Below are positions 8,621 through 17,313 of a stretch of DNA of 40,677 nucleotides, piece by piece. The position numbers and the translations under genes were made by a program. The notes below the pieces were generated by a model. That model was not told the DNA's origin and made no database searches. It saw only the letters and a list, made by a program, of their open reading frames with translations. This DNA comes from Lachnospiraceae bacterium (lineage in GTDB: Bacteria; Bacillota; Clostridia; Lachnospirales; Lachnospiraceae), in contig JAAVXK010000009.1 of NCBI GenBank assembly GCA_022790615.1, positions 1-40,677 on the forward strand. Direction: 5' to 3'. Numbering within the stretch: position 1 is the stretch's first letter; each line of letters begins with the position of its first letter.

Positions 8621-9511
8621 TTATTTGAAATAGCTGTCAGGCTGAACAAATCCCTCCCCCAGAATTTCCCTGCTGTCGGTAATCATAACAAAGGCGCCCG
8701 CGTCTATTTCATGTATAATCCGCAGGGCTCTCGCCGACTGCTTCTTTGAAACCGCACATATAAGCATCTTTTTTTTATCGCCGCTATACATTCCCTTCAC
8801 ATCCACCGATGTGATTCCACGCTTAATATTTTGAAATATTCCCTGGGATATTTCATTCTCCTTTCCGGTTATGACAAGAAGCATCTTCGAGTTGTTCGGC
8901 CCGTTCACTACAAAATCCATCACCTGCGATGTAATAAAGACCGCGACGATAGCATACGCCGCGTTGCGTATTCCAAAAACCGCCGCGCCCAGCACGACAA
9001 GCACGGAGTCTATAATAAATATAAGTCCGGCCATACTGTAATGCGGAAGGTATTTTTTAATTATGGCTCCAAGAAGGTCCGTCCCCCCAGTTGACGAAAA
9101 CGTCAGTATGACAAGTCCGAGTCCGGCCCCCGTAACGACTCCGCCGCATACGGCCGATAAAAAATAATCTTTTTCGGCGACATTGACGCTTGGAATTACT
9201 GATAACAGCACCGTGAATAATACTGTGGCGTAGAGGGAACGAAGTATATATCCCCTGCCTTTTACATGCCATCCCTTTATAAAAAGCGGAATGTTGACTA
9301 CACCTGTAGTAATCCATATCGGCAGGCCTCCCTCTACAATCCCCCCGGTAAATCTCTTAACTATAATGGCAAAGCCTGACACACCGCCGGTAACCATATT
9401 AAGTGGCTCGTATATAAAACGTACCCCGACGGCCATCAGGCCAACTCCAACAGCTATTACTATATAATTTGCCAATTTCCCGGCCCCATGCAGAATATTC
9501 AGATAAATCAC
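8621..9511 (-). CDS. YitT-family integral membrane protein (DUF161/DUF2179)
   Basis: Polytopic membrane protein of about 296 aa. Five or six hydrophobic segments occupy residues 12-200 (IVIAVGVGLMAVGVRFIYEP and the GGVSGFAII and STGGTDLLGAI stretches typical of YitT). A soluble C-terminal DUF2179 domain lies at about 220-290. The biochemical function of the family is not established. The reading frame opens with GTG at 9511, overlapping the TGA of the preceding gene by 4 bp, so translation is probably coupled. The true start could be slightly further in, since AAGGGG abuts the GTG. It is last in the run histidine kinase, LCP-like, TagA-like, YitT. Confidence 0.88.
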   Translation of the reverse strand: MIYLNILHGAGKLANYIVIAVGVGLMAVGVRFIYEPLNMVTGGVSGFAIIVKRFTGGIVEGGLPIWITTGVVNIPLFIKGWHVKGRGYILRSLYATVLFTVLLSVIPSVNVAEKDYFLSAVCGGVVTGAGLGLVILTFSSTGGTDLLGAIIKKYLPHYSMAGLIFIIDSVLVVLGAAVFGIRNAAYAIVAVFITSQVMDFVVNGPNNSKMLLVITGKENEISQGIFQNIKRGITSVDVKGMYSGDKKKMLICAVSKKQSARALRIIHEIDAGAFVMITDSREILGEGFVQPDSYFK

Positions 9512-10230
9512 CCCTTTTTATCTTTATATTCTGTAAGAAGCGTCTGAAATATACGCTCTTTCTTCCTGCTTTCCGTATATTTTCTCCTAATGATATAATT
9601 GTACAGCCTGCCTAACATCATCGCCCGAATCCATCTTGGCGGTTCGACATTTTCTTTTACCACCGTTTCCGATATATCGCATAAGCCCACGCAAAGCTTC
9701 GCGTTTAACATCTGTTTGTTATTCTCAATCCATTCCTGTACATCAGGCGTATCAAGGGCGACTACTATAATATCAGGCGCATGGCTGTTGATGTCGTTTA
9801 CTACGCTTTCCTTGCTGTCCTCCAAATCTATTGAATGGCTGCCGCATATATTTATATTTTCATTCTGGCTGACAAATACCTTTACAAGCATCTCTGTCAG
9901 CTTTGTATTTTTGCCGATTACATACAGGTTATTCACCAGGCCCTTGCATTTTAGCATATATAGAAAGCTCATGTAGCTTTTCGAAATTCCCCTGTAAGTA
10001 TGCCTGTATTTTTTATTAAGTATTATCTTTTCGGCCGGCAAACGAAGGTCTGCATCATTCATCAGTATTGACAGTTCTTCATTGTCCGCAAGCCTTTTAC
10101 ATGTATCTACTGAAAACATATATATAATATTCATATAATCATTTCCCAGATACAGTCTCATAAGTCCAAGCAGCTCTTTGTCCGTCATAACATTTACTGA
10201 CAACCCTGTTATGTCAACAAGTATTCCCAT
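9508..10230 (-). CDS. Divergent WecG/TagA/CpsF-family protein, possibly non-catalytic
   Basis: Protein of 240 aa resembling GT26 glycosyltransferases (TagA transfers ManNAc in wall teichoic acid synthesis). The GILVDITGLSVNVMTDKEL start, the NDADLRLP segment and the late DIIVVAL-x-TPDVQEWI segment match the family plan. However, the motif that normally reads PDG, with the catalytic Asp, is P65-A66-E67, and GxPxQE reads DTPDVQE. The C-terminal basic helix (WIRAMMLGRLYNYIIRRKY) would bind the membrane. The start at 10230 has GGGGGAG just upstream; earlier ATGs at 10299 and 10278 lack one. Coupled to the YitT gene by a 4-bp overlap. Activity is doubtful. Confidence 0.7.
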   Translation of the reverse strand: MGILVDITGLSVNVMTDKELLGLMRLYLGNDYMNIIYMFSVDTCKRLADNEELSILMNDADLRLPAEKIILNKKYRHTYRGISKSYMSFLYMLKCKGLVNNLYVIGKNTKLTEMLVKVFVSQNENINICGSHSIDLEDSKESVVNDINSHAPDIIVVALDTPDVQEWIENNKQMLNAKLCVGLCDISETVVKENVEPPRWIRAMMLGRLYNYIIRRKYTESRKKERIFQTLLTEYKDKKG

Positions 10231-10329
10231 ACATGCTCCCCCTTCTGTCATTATATCCGCGGCGTTTTTCATATTCATGAAGAACGCGCCATGGCGCATT
10301 CCCTGCCGATTACGAAATCCGGCGGCTTA

Positions 10330-11445
10330 TTACTCTGCCGATATCTGCGCGTCCGCCTTTCCGACAATAACAATTATATCAACGCCGTCCTCTAGCTCTG
10401 CCACCTCAATTGACGCATTTTCGAAGTAAGTCTTAATATCTTTTCCCATACCATCTTCGCTCACCCGGATAACGGTGTTGTCAATTAATTCAGGATTATC
10501 CGCAATCTTAGACACCTTATATCCGTCCTTTTCCAGTATGCCTTTCACTTTGGCGGCAATGCCGTCGCCGCCGCTTCCGTTCAGAACCTTTATTTTTTTG
10601 TCTTTCGATGAAATATTTTTTACCTGGGTCTGCGCAACCTCATGTTTGGAATCCCCAAGCACCTGTGAGTACATTGTCTTTGTTTCTTTGGAATCTACCG
10701 TGAACGCTCCATCCGCTTCCTGCCCCGGAACTACGTGGTAGTATATAAGCTCAGGATTGACATTTTTATAACATTCAGCGTATTTTATCTTGCTTTTTAC
10801 CTTTATATTAGTAGTATATCCTTCACACTTGTCCTTGATGAACTTTTCCATTGCACTAACATCCGGAACCGACGCAGCTTCGGCAATAACGGTATCGGTA
10901 AGCTTATAGCAGCCGGTAGATGAATCCATTGCAAACACGGAATGAAACGTATCCGACGGCATTGTCGTGTAATACCCTATATCTATTCCAAGACTGTTCT
11001 CAATCAGTATGATTCCGTATTCATATGCTGTGTCGTCGTTAAAATACTTGTTAATCTGGCTGATTCTCAATACCTGCGGAACATCCACACCGGCGGCATA
11101 CAGTCTCTGGTATATGTCGGTGTTAATCTCCATCTGAAAATTGTCCGGTATAGTTATATAATCCAGATTACCCGTCAGGGTGTTAAGCACTTCAATAACA
11201 ATGGCTTCCACTTTCTTCGTCTCGGCATTGACAGAATATATAATATTGCGCGACACCTCGTCGGCCGTTATGTCGCTTACAATATCAATTATATCGCTGC
11301 CCTTTTCCTCGTCCGCGTAGACTTCGTAATATTTCATTGTAAACTTATAACTTGCTATTCCAACAAGCATCATTAATATTACAACACAAAATGATTTCAT
11401 AACTGTTACAAAAATTTTTAAACCTACACTTTTTTTCTTAGCCAT
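10330..11445 (-). CDS. Membrane-anchored degenerate LCP-like protein with LytR_C domain
   Basis: Extracytoplasmic protein of 371 aa with one membrane segment (about 9-31). Residues about 60-170 follow the outline of a LytR-CpsA-Psr domain (GNLDYITIPDNF; LGIDIGYYTTMP). The C-terminal 85 residues (KIKVLNGSGGDGIAAKVKGIL onward) are a LytR_C domain. LCP enzymes attach teichoic acids or glycans to peptidoglycan and usually carry IPRDT with an essential Arg. Here that site reads IPDNF, and other conserved Arg positions are not evident, so catalysis is doubtful. The start codon follows GGAAAGG. A MITE separates it from the upstream histidine kinase gene, whose original spacing to this gene was about 15 nt. 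Confidence 0.7.
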   Translation of the reverse strand: MAKKKSVGLKIFVTVMKSFCVVILMMLVGIASYKFTMKYYEVYADEEKGSDIIDIVSDITADEVSRNIIYSVNAETKKVEAIVIEVLNTLTGNLDYITIPDNFQMEINTDIYQRLYAAGVDVPQVLRISQINKYFNDDTAYEYGIILIENSLGIDIGYYTTMPSDTFHSVFAMDSSTGCYKLTDTVIAEAASVPDVSAMEKFIKDKCEGYTTNIKVKSKIKYAECYKNVNPELIYYHVVPGQEADGAFTVDSKETKTMYSQVLGDSKHEVAQTQVKNISSKDKKIKVLNGSGGDGIAAKVKGILEKDGYKVSKIADNPELIDNTVIRVSEDGMGKDIKTYFENASIEVAELEDGVDIIVIVGKADAQISAE

Positions 11446-11461
11446 AATATTTTTCCTTTCC

Positions 11462-11625
11462 TAGAGCGTGTTTGAAAATTGCTTTCTGCCAGATGCGTTT
11501 CACACTTTGTGGAAGATTTGTGCCAAATGAGGGAAGCGTAGCGGGCTACGTTGACTGAATTTGGCGTAAATATACCGCAAAGCGGGGGACGCAGATGGCG
11601 GGAATGAATTTTCAAACACGCTCTA
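11462..11625. mobile_element. MITE copy 2, inserted in a stop codon
   Basis: The element at 11464-11623 has the same terminal repeats and TA flanks (11462-11463 and 11624-11625) as the copy at 2520, about five substitutions and one extra base. Its edge supplies the G of the TAG stop of the hybrid kinase gene. The flank on the far side also reads TAG, so the uninterrupted gene would have ended at the same codon. The downstream gene keeps its ribosome binding site. Confidence 0.88.
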
Positions 11626-14154
11626 AAACCACTTTTTAAGCTCCGCATATATTTCCTCGTATTTTACGGGCTTGGCAAGATGACCGTTCATACCGGCGGC
11701 CTTTGAATTCTTTTTATCCTCAATAAATGCATTGGCTGACAACGCAATTATAGGTATGTTCAGGGTATAATCGCTCCTCATAGCCCTAATCTGTCTTGTA
11801 GCCTCATATCCGTTCAGCTTAGGCATCCTTATATCCATGAAAATAAGGTCATAATAACCGTCCGGCGTCATCTGAATCTTATCGACGGCCTCGCTTCCGT
11901 CATACGCAATATCGACTTCGATACCGGTATAATTAAGATATTCCGCTATAATCTCGGCGTTGACTTTGTGGTCGTCAACAAGAAGCACCCTTCTTCCGCC
12001 AAAATCAGGAAACGCCATTTTGCTGTCATTTCCTCCATTCACCATCTCGTAAAACACTTCCATGAGGTCGCTTCTGAATATAGGTTCAACAAGAATCTTA
12101 TTAATTCCGGCCGTCCTAAGCTCGTCGTCATTTTCATTAAACTCATAAGCCGTCTGCAGTATAATAGGTATATCGTTTCCAACTACCGCCCTCATCTGCA
12201 CGGCAAGCTCGGGTCCGCTCATCTTAGGCATCTTCCAGCCGAATATCATAAGCGCAATAGGCTGCGACGCCTCGTGCATCTTCTTTACCACATCTATAGC
12301 ATCTGCCCCGCTGGTCGTCGATATACATTTCAGTCCCAAAGAAGACAAAAGTCTGTCCATCCATTCAACCATTATAACATCATTGTCAACTACTATGACA
12401 AACTGTCCATTATAGTGTTCAACGACAGGTTTATACTGTTCGGGTATAACGCCCTCTCCCGCAATCTTAAGCGGAATATTAATAGTAATTGTCGTTCCCG
12501 AGCCAAGCCTTGAGCTGACCTGAATATCTCCTCCGATACTCTCTATAAGGTCGTGCGCTATCGTCATTCCAAGACCCGCGCCGTCTATCTGGCTCACAGT
12601 CGAGTCGTGCATCCTCTCAAACGGAATGAATATTCTCTTTACAAATTCCTCAGTCATTCCTATTCCCGTATCTTTAACTGTTATTGAGTAATCCGCATAA
12701 CCCTCTTTCTGAGATGGCGCCTCGTCAATTACTACCGACACCTTCCCTCCGACATCGGTAAACTTTATGGCGTTACTTATTATATTTAACACAGCCCTGT
12801 TAATTCTCTGCTCATCGCCTATGACATCCTCGTGGACGAGATTGTTGACAGCCACGTTAAACCTTAGTTTTTTGTCAAGCATCCTCTGCTGAACCAGCAT
12901 GACTATATTATGGATTGATATTCCGATATTAAACTCACTGTTAATAAACGCAACCTTGCCGCTCTCTATCTTGCTCATTTCAAGCACGTCATTAATAAGC
13001 GTCATAAGATGTTCCGACGCGGCTTTTTGTTTGCTTATACACTCCCTGACACGGTCCGGGTTATCCGCATTCATCTCACATATATCCGCCAGACCTACTA
13101 TCGCGTTCAGCGGCGTCCTTATATCGTGCGACATATTTGATAAAAATATCGTTTTTGCCTCGTTTGCAAGCTCCGCTACCCGGACCTGCATTTTAATTTC
13201 CTGATTTTCCTTATCTCTTTTCCTGTTGATATATATTGTAAATAGAAGAAGCAGCAGATATATTAATACAAGAACCATGAGAACAGCCGTTATGTTGTTC
13301 CTAAGCCCGCTCGACGACTGCATAATAACGTCTTCGGAAATAATCTGCATCACATACAGATTTCCGTTATTCAGCGGACTGTAACAGGCATAAAGAAGCT
13401 CTCCTCCATTATCGTAATACGCGGCAATTCCGGTCTGCCTATTGAGTATATCTCTCCTCATATCCGCATAATTGTATCCTTTATAATAACGCGTATTTTC
13501 CATCTCATCAAAATAATTAACGTTGTTTTCGTTTATCCGTCCATTATTCACATCTATTACAGTTTCACCTGTTGTGGAATCAAAAAGCACATATTCAGAA
13601 TATATATCCGCATCAGCCATACCGGAACGGCCGACAAAAAGCGAATTGTCGTACAACGCCACAAGCTCTACATTGCCCTCTATAACCGGAACGTGAATTA
13701 AAAGGCTGTTTTCCGATACCACCCTGTTTTTTTCTACTCCGCCGGTACTACTGAAGATTCCCGATATGCTGTCAATATCCAAATCATTTTCCTGCATACT
13801 ACTGTCAATAACCTTGCCGTCGCTGTACACGAGATATAACTGCGAAAAACAGCTTCCTTCCTCCACACTCTTTAGAAGGTCGGACGTCCTGCTGCCTTTC
13901 ATTTCTTCATTTGCCGCAATAATCCTTGCTGTCTCAGACAAAATCATAATATCCGAATCTATTATATTGTCAAACTGAGCTGAAGTAACTTCGATGTCAG
14001 ACATGATATTGCTTTTAAATGTTTTAAATATCTGGGCGTTCGTTATCCACCGGATTATTAAAAACATAATAAAAGTAATAGACAGCATAAAGAAAAAACC
14101 TATTATTAGGCCCTGATTATTCTTTTTTTCTGTTACGGAACCTGCTTTATCCAT
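11623..14154 (-). CDS. Hybrid sensor histidine kinase with one pseudo-receiver and one intact receiver
   Basis: Membrane sensor kinase of 843 aa. TM1 is at about 16-36, an extracytoplasmic sensing region at 40-285 (dCache-like by outline), and TM2 at about 287-309. HisKA has H343 (SNMSHDIRTPLN). The HATPase region has N461 (NIISNAIKF), DTGIGM at 495-500 and GAGLGM at 525-530. Receiver 1 (about 583-705) has G639 where the phospho-acceptor Asp should be (IFGWKMP) and E690 where the Lys of KP should be. Receiver 2 (about 720-840) is intact with D727/D728, D774 and K828. No output domain is present, so signalling must go through a separate partner. The start at 14154 follows AAAGGG; the ATG at 14187 does not. 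The stop codon lies at a MITE edge. Confidence 0.92.
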   Translation of the reverse strand: MDKAGSVTEKKNNQGLIIGFFFMLSITFIMFLIIRWITNAQIFKTFKSNIMSDIEVTSAQFDNIIDSDIMILSETARIIAANEEMKGSRTSDLLKSVEEGSCFSQLYLVYSDGKVIDSSMQENDLDIDSISGIFSSTGGVEKNRVVSENSLLIHVPVIEGNVELVALYDNSLFVGRSGMADADIYSEYVLFDSTTGETVIDVNNGRINENNVNYFDEMENTRYYKGYNYADMRRDILNRQTGIAAYYDNGGELLYACYSPLNNGNLYVMQIISEDVIMQSSSGLRNNITAVLMVLVLIYLLLLLFTIYINRKRDKENQEIKMQVRVAELANEAKTIFLSNMSHDIRTPLNAIVGLADICEMNADNPDRVRECISKQKAASEHLMTLINDVLEMSKIESGKVAFINSEFNIGISIHNIVMLVQQRMLDKKLRFNVAVNNLVHEDVIGDEQRINRAVLNIISNAIKFTDVGGKVSVVIDEAPSQKEGYADYSITVKDTGIGMTEEFVKRIFIPFERMHDSTVSQIDGAGLGMTIAHDLIESIGGDIQVSSRLGSGTTITINIPLKIAGEGVIPEQYKPVVEHYNGQFVIVVDNDVIMVEWMDRLLSSLGLKCISTTSGADAIDVVKKMHEASQPIALMIFGWKMPKMSGPELAVQMRAVVGNDIPIILQTAYEFNENDDELRTAGINKILVEPIFRSDLMEVFYEMVNGGNDSKMAFPDFGGRRVLLVDDHKVNAEIIAEYLNYTGIEVDIAYDGSEAVDKIQMTPDGYYDLIFMDIRMPKLNGYEATRQIRAMRSDYTLNIPIIALSANAFIEDKKNSKAAGMNGHLAKPVKYEEIYAELKKWF

Positions 14155-14203
14155 CTTATACCCTTTCAAATGAATCTGAATAAACAAACCTTAACCACGG
14201 TAT

Positions 14204-14232
14204 ATTCTACCACAAACACTTAAAAAAGACAA
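14204..14232 (-). promoter_or_regulatory. Promoter of the hybrid kinase cluster
   Basis: Minus strand TTGTCT (14232-14227), 17-nt spacer, TAGAAT (14209-14204), about 50 nt before the kinase start. It lies back to back with the promoter of the divergent dehydrogenase gene. Confidence 0.6.
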
Positions 14233-14238
14233 ATTTTA

Positions 14239-14267
14239 TTGATATTGATTAGGAAAAGGGCTATTCT
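14239..14267 (+). promoter_or_regulatory. Promoter of the short-chain dehydrogenase gene
   Basis: TTGATA (14239-14244), 17-nt spacer, TATTCT (14262-14267). It leaves a leader of about 100 nt before the chosen GTG start. The two divergent promoters are only 7 bp apart, so one regulator could affect both. Confidence 0.55.
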
Positions 14268-14377
14268 ATATATATCTCTCTATCTCTAACGATATAAAAG
14301 CAGTTATGAAATGACGGTTTATGCGCTTATATTATTTTGAAATAGAAAAATGCATATACTTTTTGAAAGGAACAATT

Positions 14378-15205
14378 GTGGAAAATATGAAAAAAACCGT
14401 TTTGATTACAGGCGCGTCCCGCGGTATCGGAAAAGCCGCGGCGCTGCGTTTTGCAAAAGAAAGCGCCAATACATGCCATTTTAACGAAGACAATTGCGGC
14501 AAAGACGGCTGCGATGCACATATTTGCGATAAAAAAACTCATGATGCAGACAGTTACAACCTTGTGATAACATGTAATAAAAACACGCAAATGCTTGAAG
14601 ATGTAAAGAACGCCGTAACGTCTTTCGGATGTCCCTGCCTCGCCTACACCGGGGATTTGTCCAGTTCATCAAATGTGAAACAGCTTGCAGGGCTTACCGC
14701 CAAAGAATTCGGCTCCGTCGATATACTAATCAACAACGCCGGAGTGTCATACGTCGGTCTGCTGACCGATATGTCTGACAACGACTGGAACAATATTATT
14801 AACACTAATCTCAGTTCTGTTTTCTACTGTTGTAGAGAATTTGTTCCCTCTATGGTAAGAAATAAAAGCGGCTGCATAATTAACATTTCATCCATTTGGG
14901 GAAGCCTTGGAGCCTCATGTGAAGTGGCCTACTCCGCATCAAAGGGCGCCGTTAACGCCTTTACACGCGCGCTTGCAAAAGAACTTGCCCCCAGCAGCGT
15001 CTCTGTCAACGCAGTCGCCTGCGGGCTTATCGACACCGATATGAACAGCGTATTCAGCGCGGATGAACTTGTAAGTATATGCGAAGATATACCCTGCGGC
15101 CGGGCAGGAACACCCGACGAGGCCGCAGGGCTCATATATTCCGTCTCAAGACAGACGCCTTATATGACGGGCCAGATAATTACAATTGATGGCGGATGGT
15201 CGTGA
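14378..15205 (+). CDS. Short-chain dehydrogenase/reductase with a Cys/His-rich insertion
   Basis: NAD(P)-dependent oxidoreductase of the classical SDR/FabG type, 275 aa. The cofactor glycine motif TGASRGIG is at 11-18, NNAG at 119-122, active-site N144, S171/S172 and Y185/K189 (YSASK), and a FabG-like ending ITIDGGW. Unusually, residues about 29-58, between the first helix and strand 2, hold an insertion with C33, H34, C40, C45, H48, C50 and H55, resembling a metal site. The start is GTG at 14378, with AAAGGA 6 nt upstream; the ATG at 14387 is too far from that site. Substrate unknown. FabG-like carbonyl reductase or EF-P 5-aminopentanone reductase-like activity are possibilities I cannot separate. 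Confidence 0.88.
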   Translation: MENMKKTVLITGASRGIGKAAALRFAKESANTCHFNEDNCGKDGCDAHICDKKTHDADSYNLVITCNKNTQMLEDVKNAVTSFGCPCLAYTGDLSSSSNVKQLAGLTAKEFGSVDILINNAGVSYVGLLTDMSDNDWNNIINTNLSSVFYCCREFVPSMVRNKSGCIINISSIWGSLGASCEVAYSASKGAVNAFTRALAKELAPSSVSVNAVACGLIDTDMNSVFSADELVSICEDIPCGRAGTPDEAAGLIYSVSRQTPYMTGQIITIDGGWS

Positions 15206-15258
15206 TATCCTGAATAGACATAATTCGTGTACTGTATCATCCGTCTGCTCCTTTTTTC

Positions 15259-17313
15259 TTAATCACTGCTCACTATTTTATAATACAGTTTTGACGTTGC
15301 ATAGTATACAATGGCGTAACCAACGGCAAATACCGCAAGCGTTCCGGCCGTTGTCACAATAAGAACGAGTGCATTCGTCATAAACATCATATTTAGTATG
15401 TTTCTAAGCATCGGAAACGCAAATCCCAGATGCAGCGCCGCCATAATAATCGGCAGAAAGAATACAGTCAAAAGCTGTGAGTTAATGCATTTTCTTATCT
15501 CCCTGTTATTCATACCGACCTTTTTCATTATTACAAACCTGTGCCTATCCTCATACCCTTCTGATATCTGCTTATAATATATTATCAGCACGGCCGCAAA
15601 CAGGAATACGATACTTAGCATAATACCTAAAAATAACAGGCCGCCGTTCATTCCGTAAAAATCTCTTTTTTCCACTTCCTTATTGTACACGCTATAGGAA
15701 TGATATGATATGTCGTCCCCAAGTTCAACTGAACACTCTTCCATAATGTCCTCAAGCTCGCGGTAAACGGTATTTCTTGTTTTCTCATCCACGTCAAGAT
15801 CAAACCCGTAGTACCAACTCATATTATCGCCATAACCCTCATATTCTTCATTTGCCGCGGTTTTGAGCTTATCTTCCAAACCTGCCGGGTCCGGCGTAAT
15901 TATATAATATGTCTTAAAAATTGTATTTACGGAACCACGGTTTTCCTCCAAACCTTCCACATTCTTCTTAACTTTATATGTCCCTGCCCCGTTAATCTCA
16001 AACGTATCATAACCGTACTGCGTGCTGCTATTAGAAATATATATCATTATCTCTTCATTACCAAGCGCTTCGTCAGCGTCGTTCGCCGTATTATAGTCAT
16101 CGAGCGATATTACACATATCTGGCTTAAATCAGAAAAATTTAACTCACTGTCATATAAATTATCATTATGATTGCCGTAGTATATATTTCCCGAGATGAT
16201 TCCGGAAAGGTAAGTATATCTCTGCTCTTTTATATTATCAGGCACAATATTGCGCCTTGTGAGACATTCGTCAACTCTTTCTTTAATCCTTCCGATATCT
16301 TCATCCCTATAGTCTTTATAACTCGCAAATCCCGTAGTTATGGCAATATCTCTCGGATACATTTTGTTAACCGTATCTTCCGCACCGTAATACATGCTTG
16401 AAGTCGTCGACATTATTACGAGCACCATAGTCGACAGTATACAGATTGATGCAAGTCCCGCGCCGTTTCGCTTCATGCGGTATACCATTGACGCTACGGA
16501 AACAAAATGATTCGGCTTATAATAATATCTTTTGTTTTTCTGCAGCGCCCTGCACATTACAACTGAACCCGCGACAAACAAAAGATAAGTTGCCGCAATA
16601 ACCATGATTACAGCTACAAAAAACCATGTCATGGCCTCGACAGGATTCTCAACAGACACCGCGATACAATACGCCGCCACAAGTATAGAAAGTCCGAGTA
16701 TACCTAAAAACCAGTTTGACTTTGGAGGCTTCTCACCAATATTTTCACTTCGCAAAAGCTCTATTGGGTTGACAAAGCGAATCCTTACCAGGTTACACAG
16801 TAAAATGACACTGAAAATTACAACATATCTTAACGCGGTGGTACATATCACTCCGAATGATACTGTAAACTCCATGCTTGTGCTGCCATTCACAATATTT
16901 AAAAGAATAAGCTCCGCAATTTTAGAAAGCGTAATCCCGAAAATTATGCCCAGTATATATGAAATAACACTGTATATTGCCGTCTCCCAGAAAAGAATCT
17001 GGCATATGTTTTTCTTATTCATTCCCAGGATATTGTACAGACCAAATTCTTTTTTACGTTTTCTCATAAGAAAGGAGTTCGTATAAAACAGAAAAATAAC
17101 GGAAAAAATCAATATTACATTTGTTCCAAGCCCGAGGGTCATGCTCACTGAATCGCCTCCGCTCATATTCATAATTGTTTCAGATTTCGACAAAAACCTT
17201 ACAATATAACTCATGCTTATCATTACGATACACGTGATAATGTAAGGAATATATAACTGCCTGTTTTTCTTAATGCCACTCCATGCTAGTTTTCCGTAAA
17301 ATCCTATTTTCAT
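15259..17313 (-). CDS. BceB-type FtsX-like ABC permease (peptide antibiotic sensing/resistance)
   Basis: Integral membrane permease of 684 aa. Arrangement is BceB-like: TM segments near 18-38, 55-78, 105-130, 150-175, 200-250 and 285-305, a large extracellular region (about 310-540), then three C-terminal TMs (about 550-680). FtsX-like motifs include KKEFGLYNILGMNKKNI and, near the C-terminus, FVIMKKVGMNNREIRKCI. BceAB-type transporters detach peptide antibiotics from lipid II-cycle targets and act as sensors for BceS-type kinases. The start ATG overlaps the TAA of the ATPase gene (TAATG), so translation is coupled. The matching BceRS-like system lies on the same strand about 9.6 kb upstream. 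Confidence 0.9.
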   Translation of the reverse strand: MKIGFYGKLAWSGIKKNRQLYIPYIITCIVMISMSYIVRFLSKSETIMNMSGGDSVSMTLGLGTNVILIFSVIFLFYTNSFLMRKRKKEFGLYNILGMNKKNICQILFWETAIYSVISYILGIIFGITLSKIAELILLNIVNGSTSMEFTVSFGVICTTALRYVVIFSVILLCNLVRIRFVNPIELLRSENIGEKPPKSNWFLGILGLSILVAAYCIAVSVENPVEAMTWFFVAVIMVIAATYLLFVAGSVVMCRALQKNKRYYYKPNHFVSVASMVYRMKRNGAGLASICILSTMVLVIMSTTSSMYYGAEDTVNKMYPRDIAITTGFASYKDYRDEDIGRIKERVDECLTRRNIVPDNIKEQRYTYLSGIISGNIYYGNHNDNLYDSELNFSDLSQICVISLDDYNTANDADEALGNEEIMIYISNSSTQYGYDTFEINGAGTYKVKKNVEGLEENRGSVNTIFKTYYIITPDPAGLEDKLKTAANEEYEGYGDNMSWYYGFDLDVDEKTRNTVYRELEDIMEECSVELGDDISYHSYSVYNKEVEKRDFYGMNGGLLFLGIMLSIVFLFAAVLIIYYKQISEGYEDRHRFVIMKKVGMNNREIRKCINSQLLTVFFLPIIMAALHLGFAFPMLRNILNMMFMTNALVLIVTTAGTLAVFAVGYAIVYYATSKLYYKIVSSD

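Noticed and set aside
8413-8649. Small minus-strand frame between the YitT and sugar ATPase genes
   Set aside because: No ribosome binding site, and it overlaps the YitT end and the ATPase promoter region.
11968-12513. 181-codon plus-strand open frame within the hybrid kinase
   Set aside because: Shadow of the receiver and ATPase regions on the other strand; no start signal.
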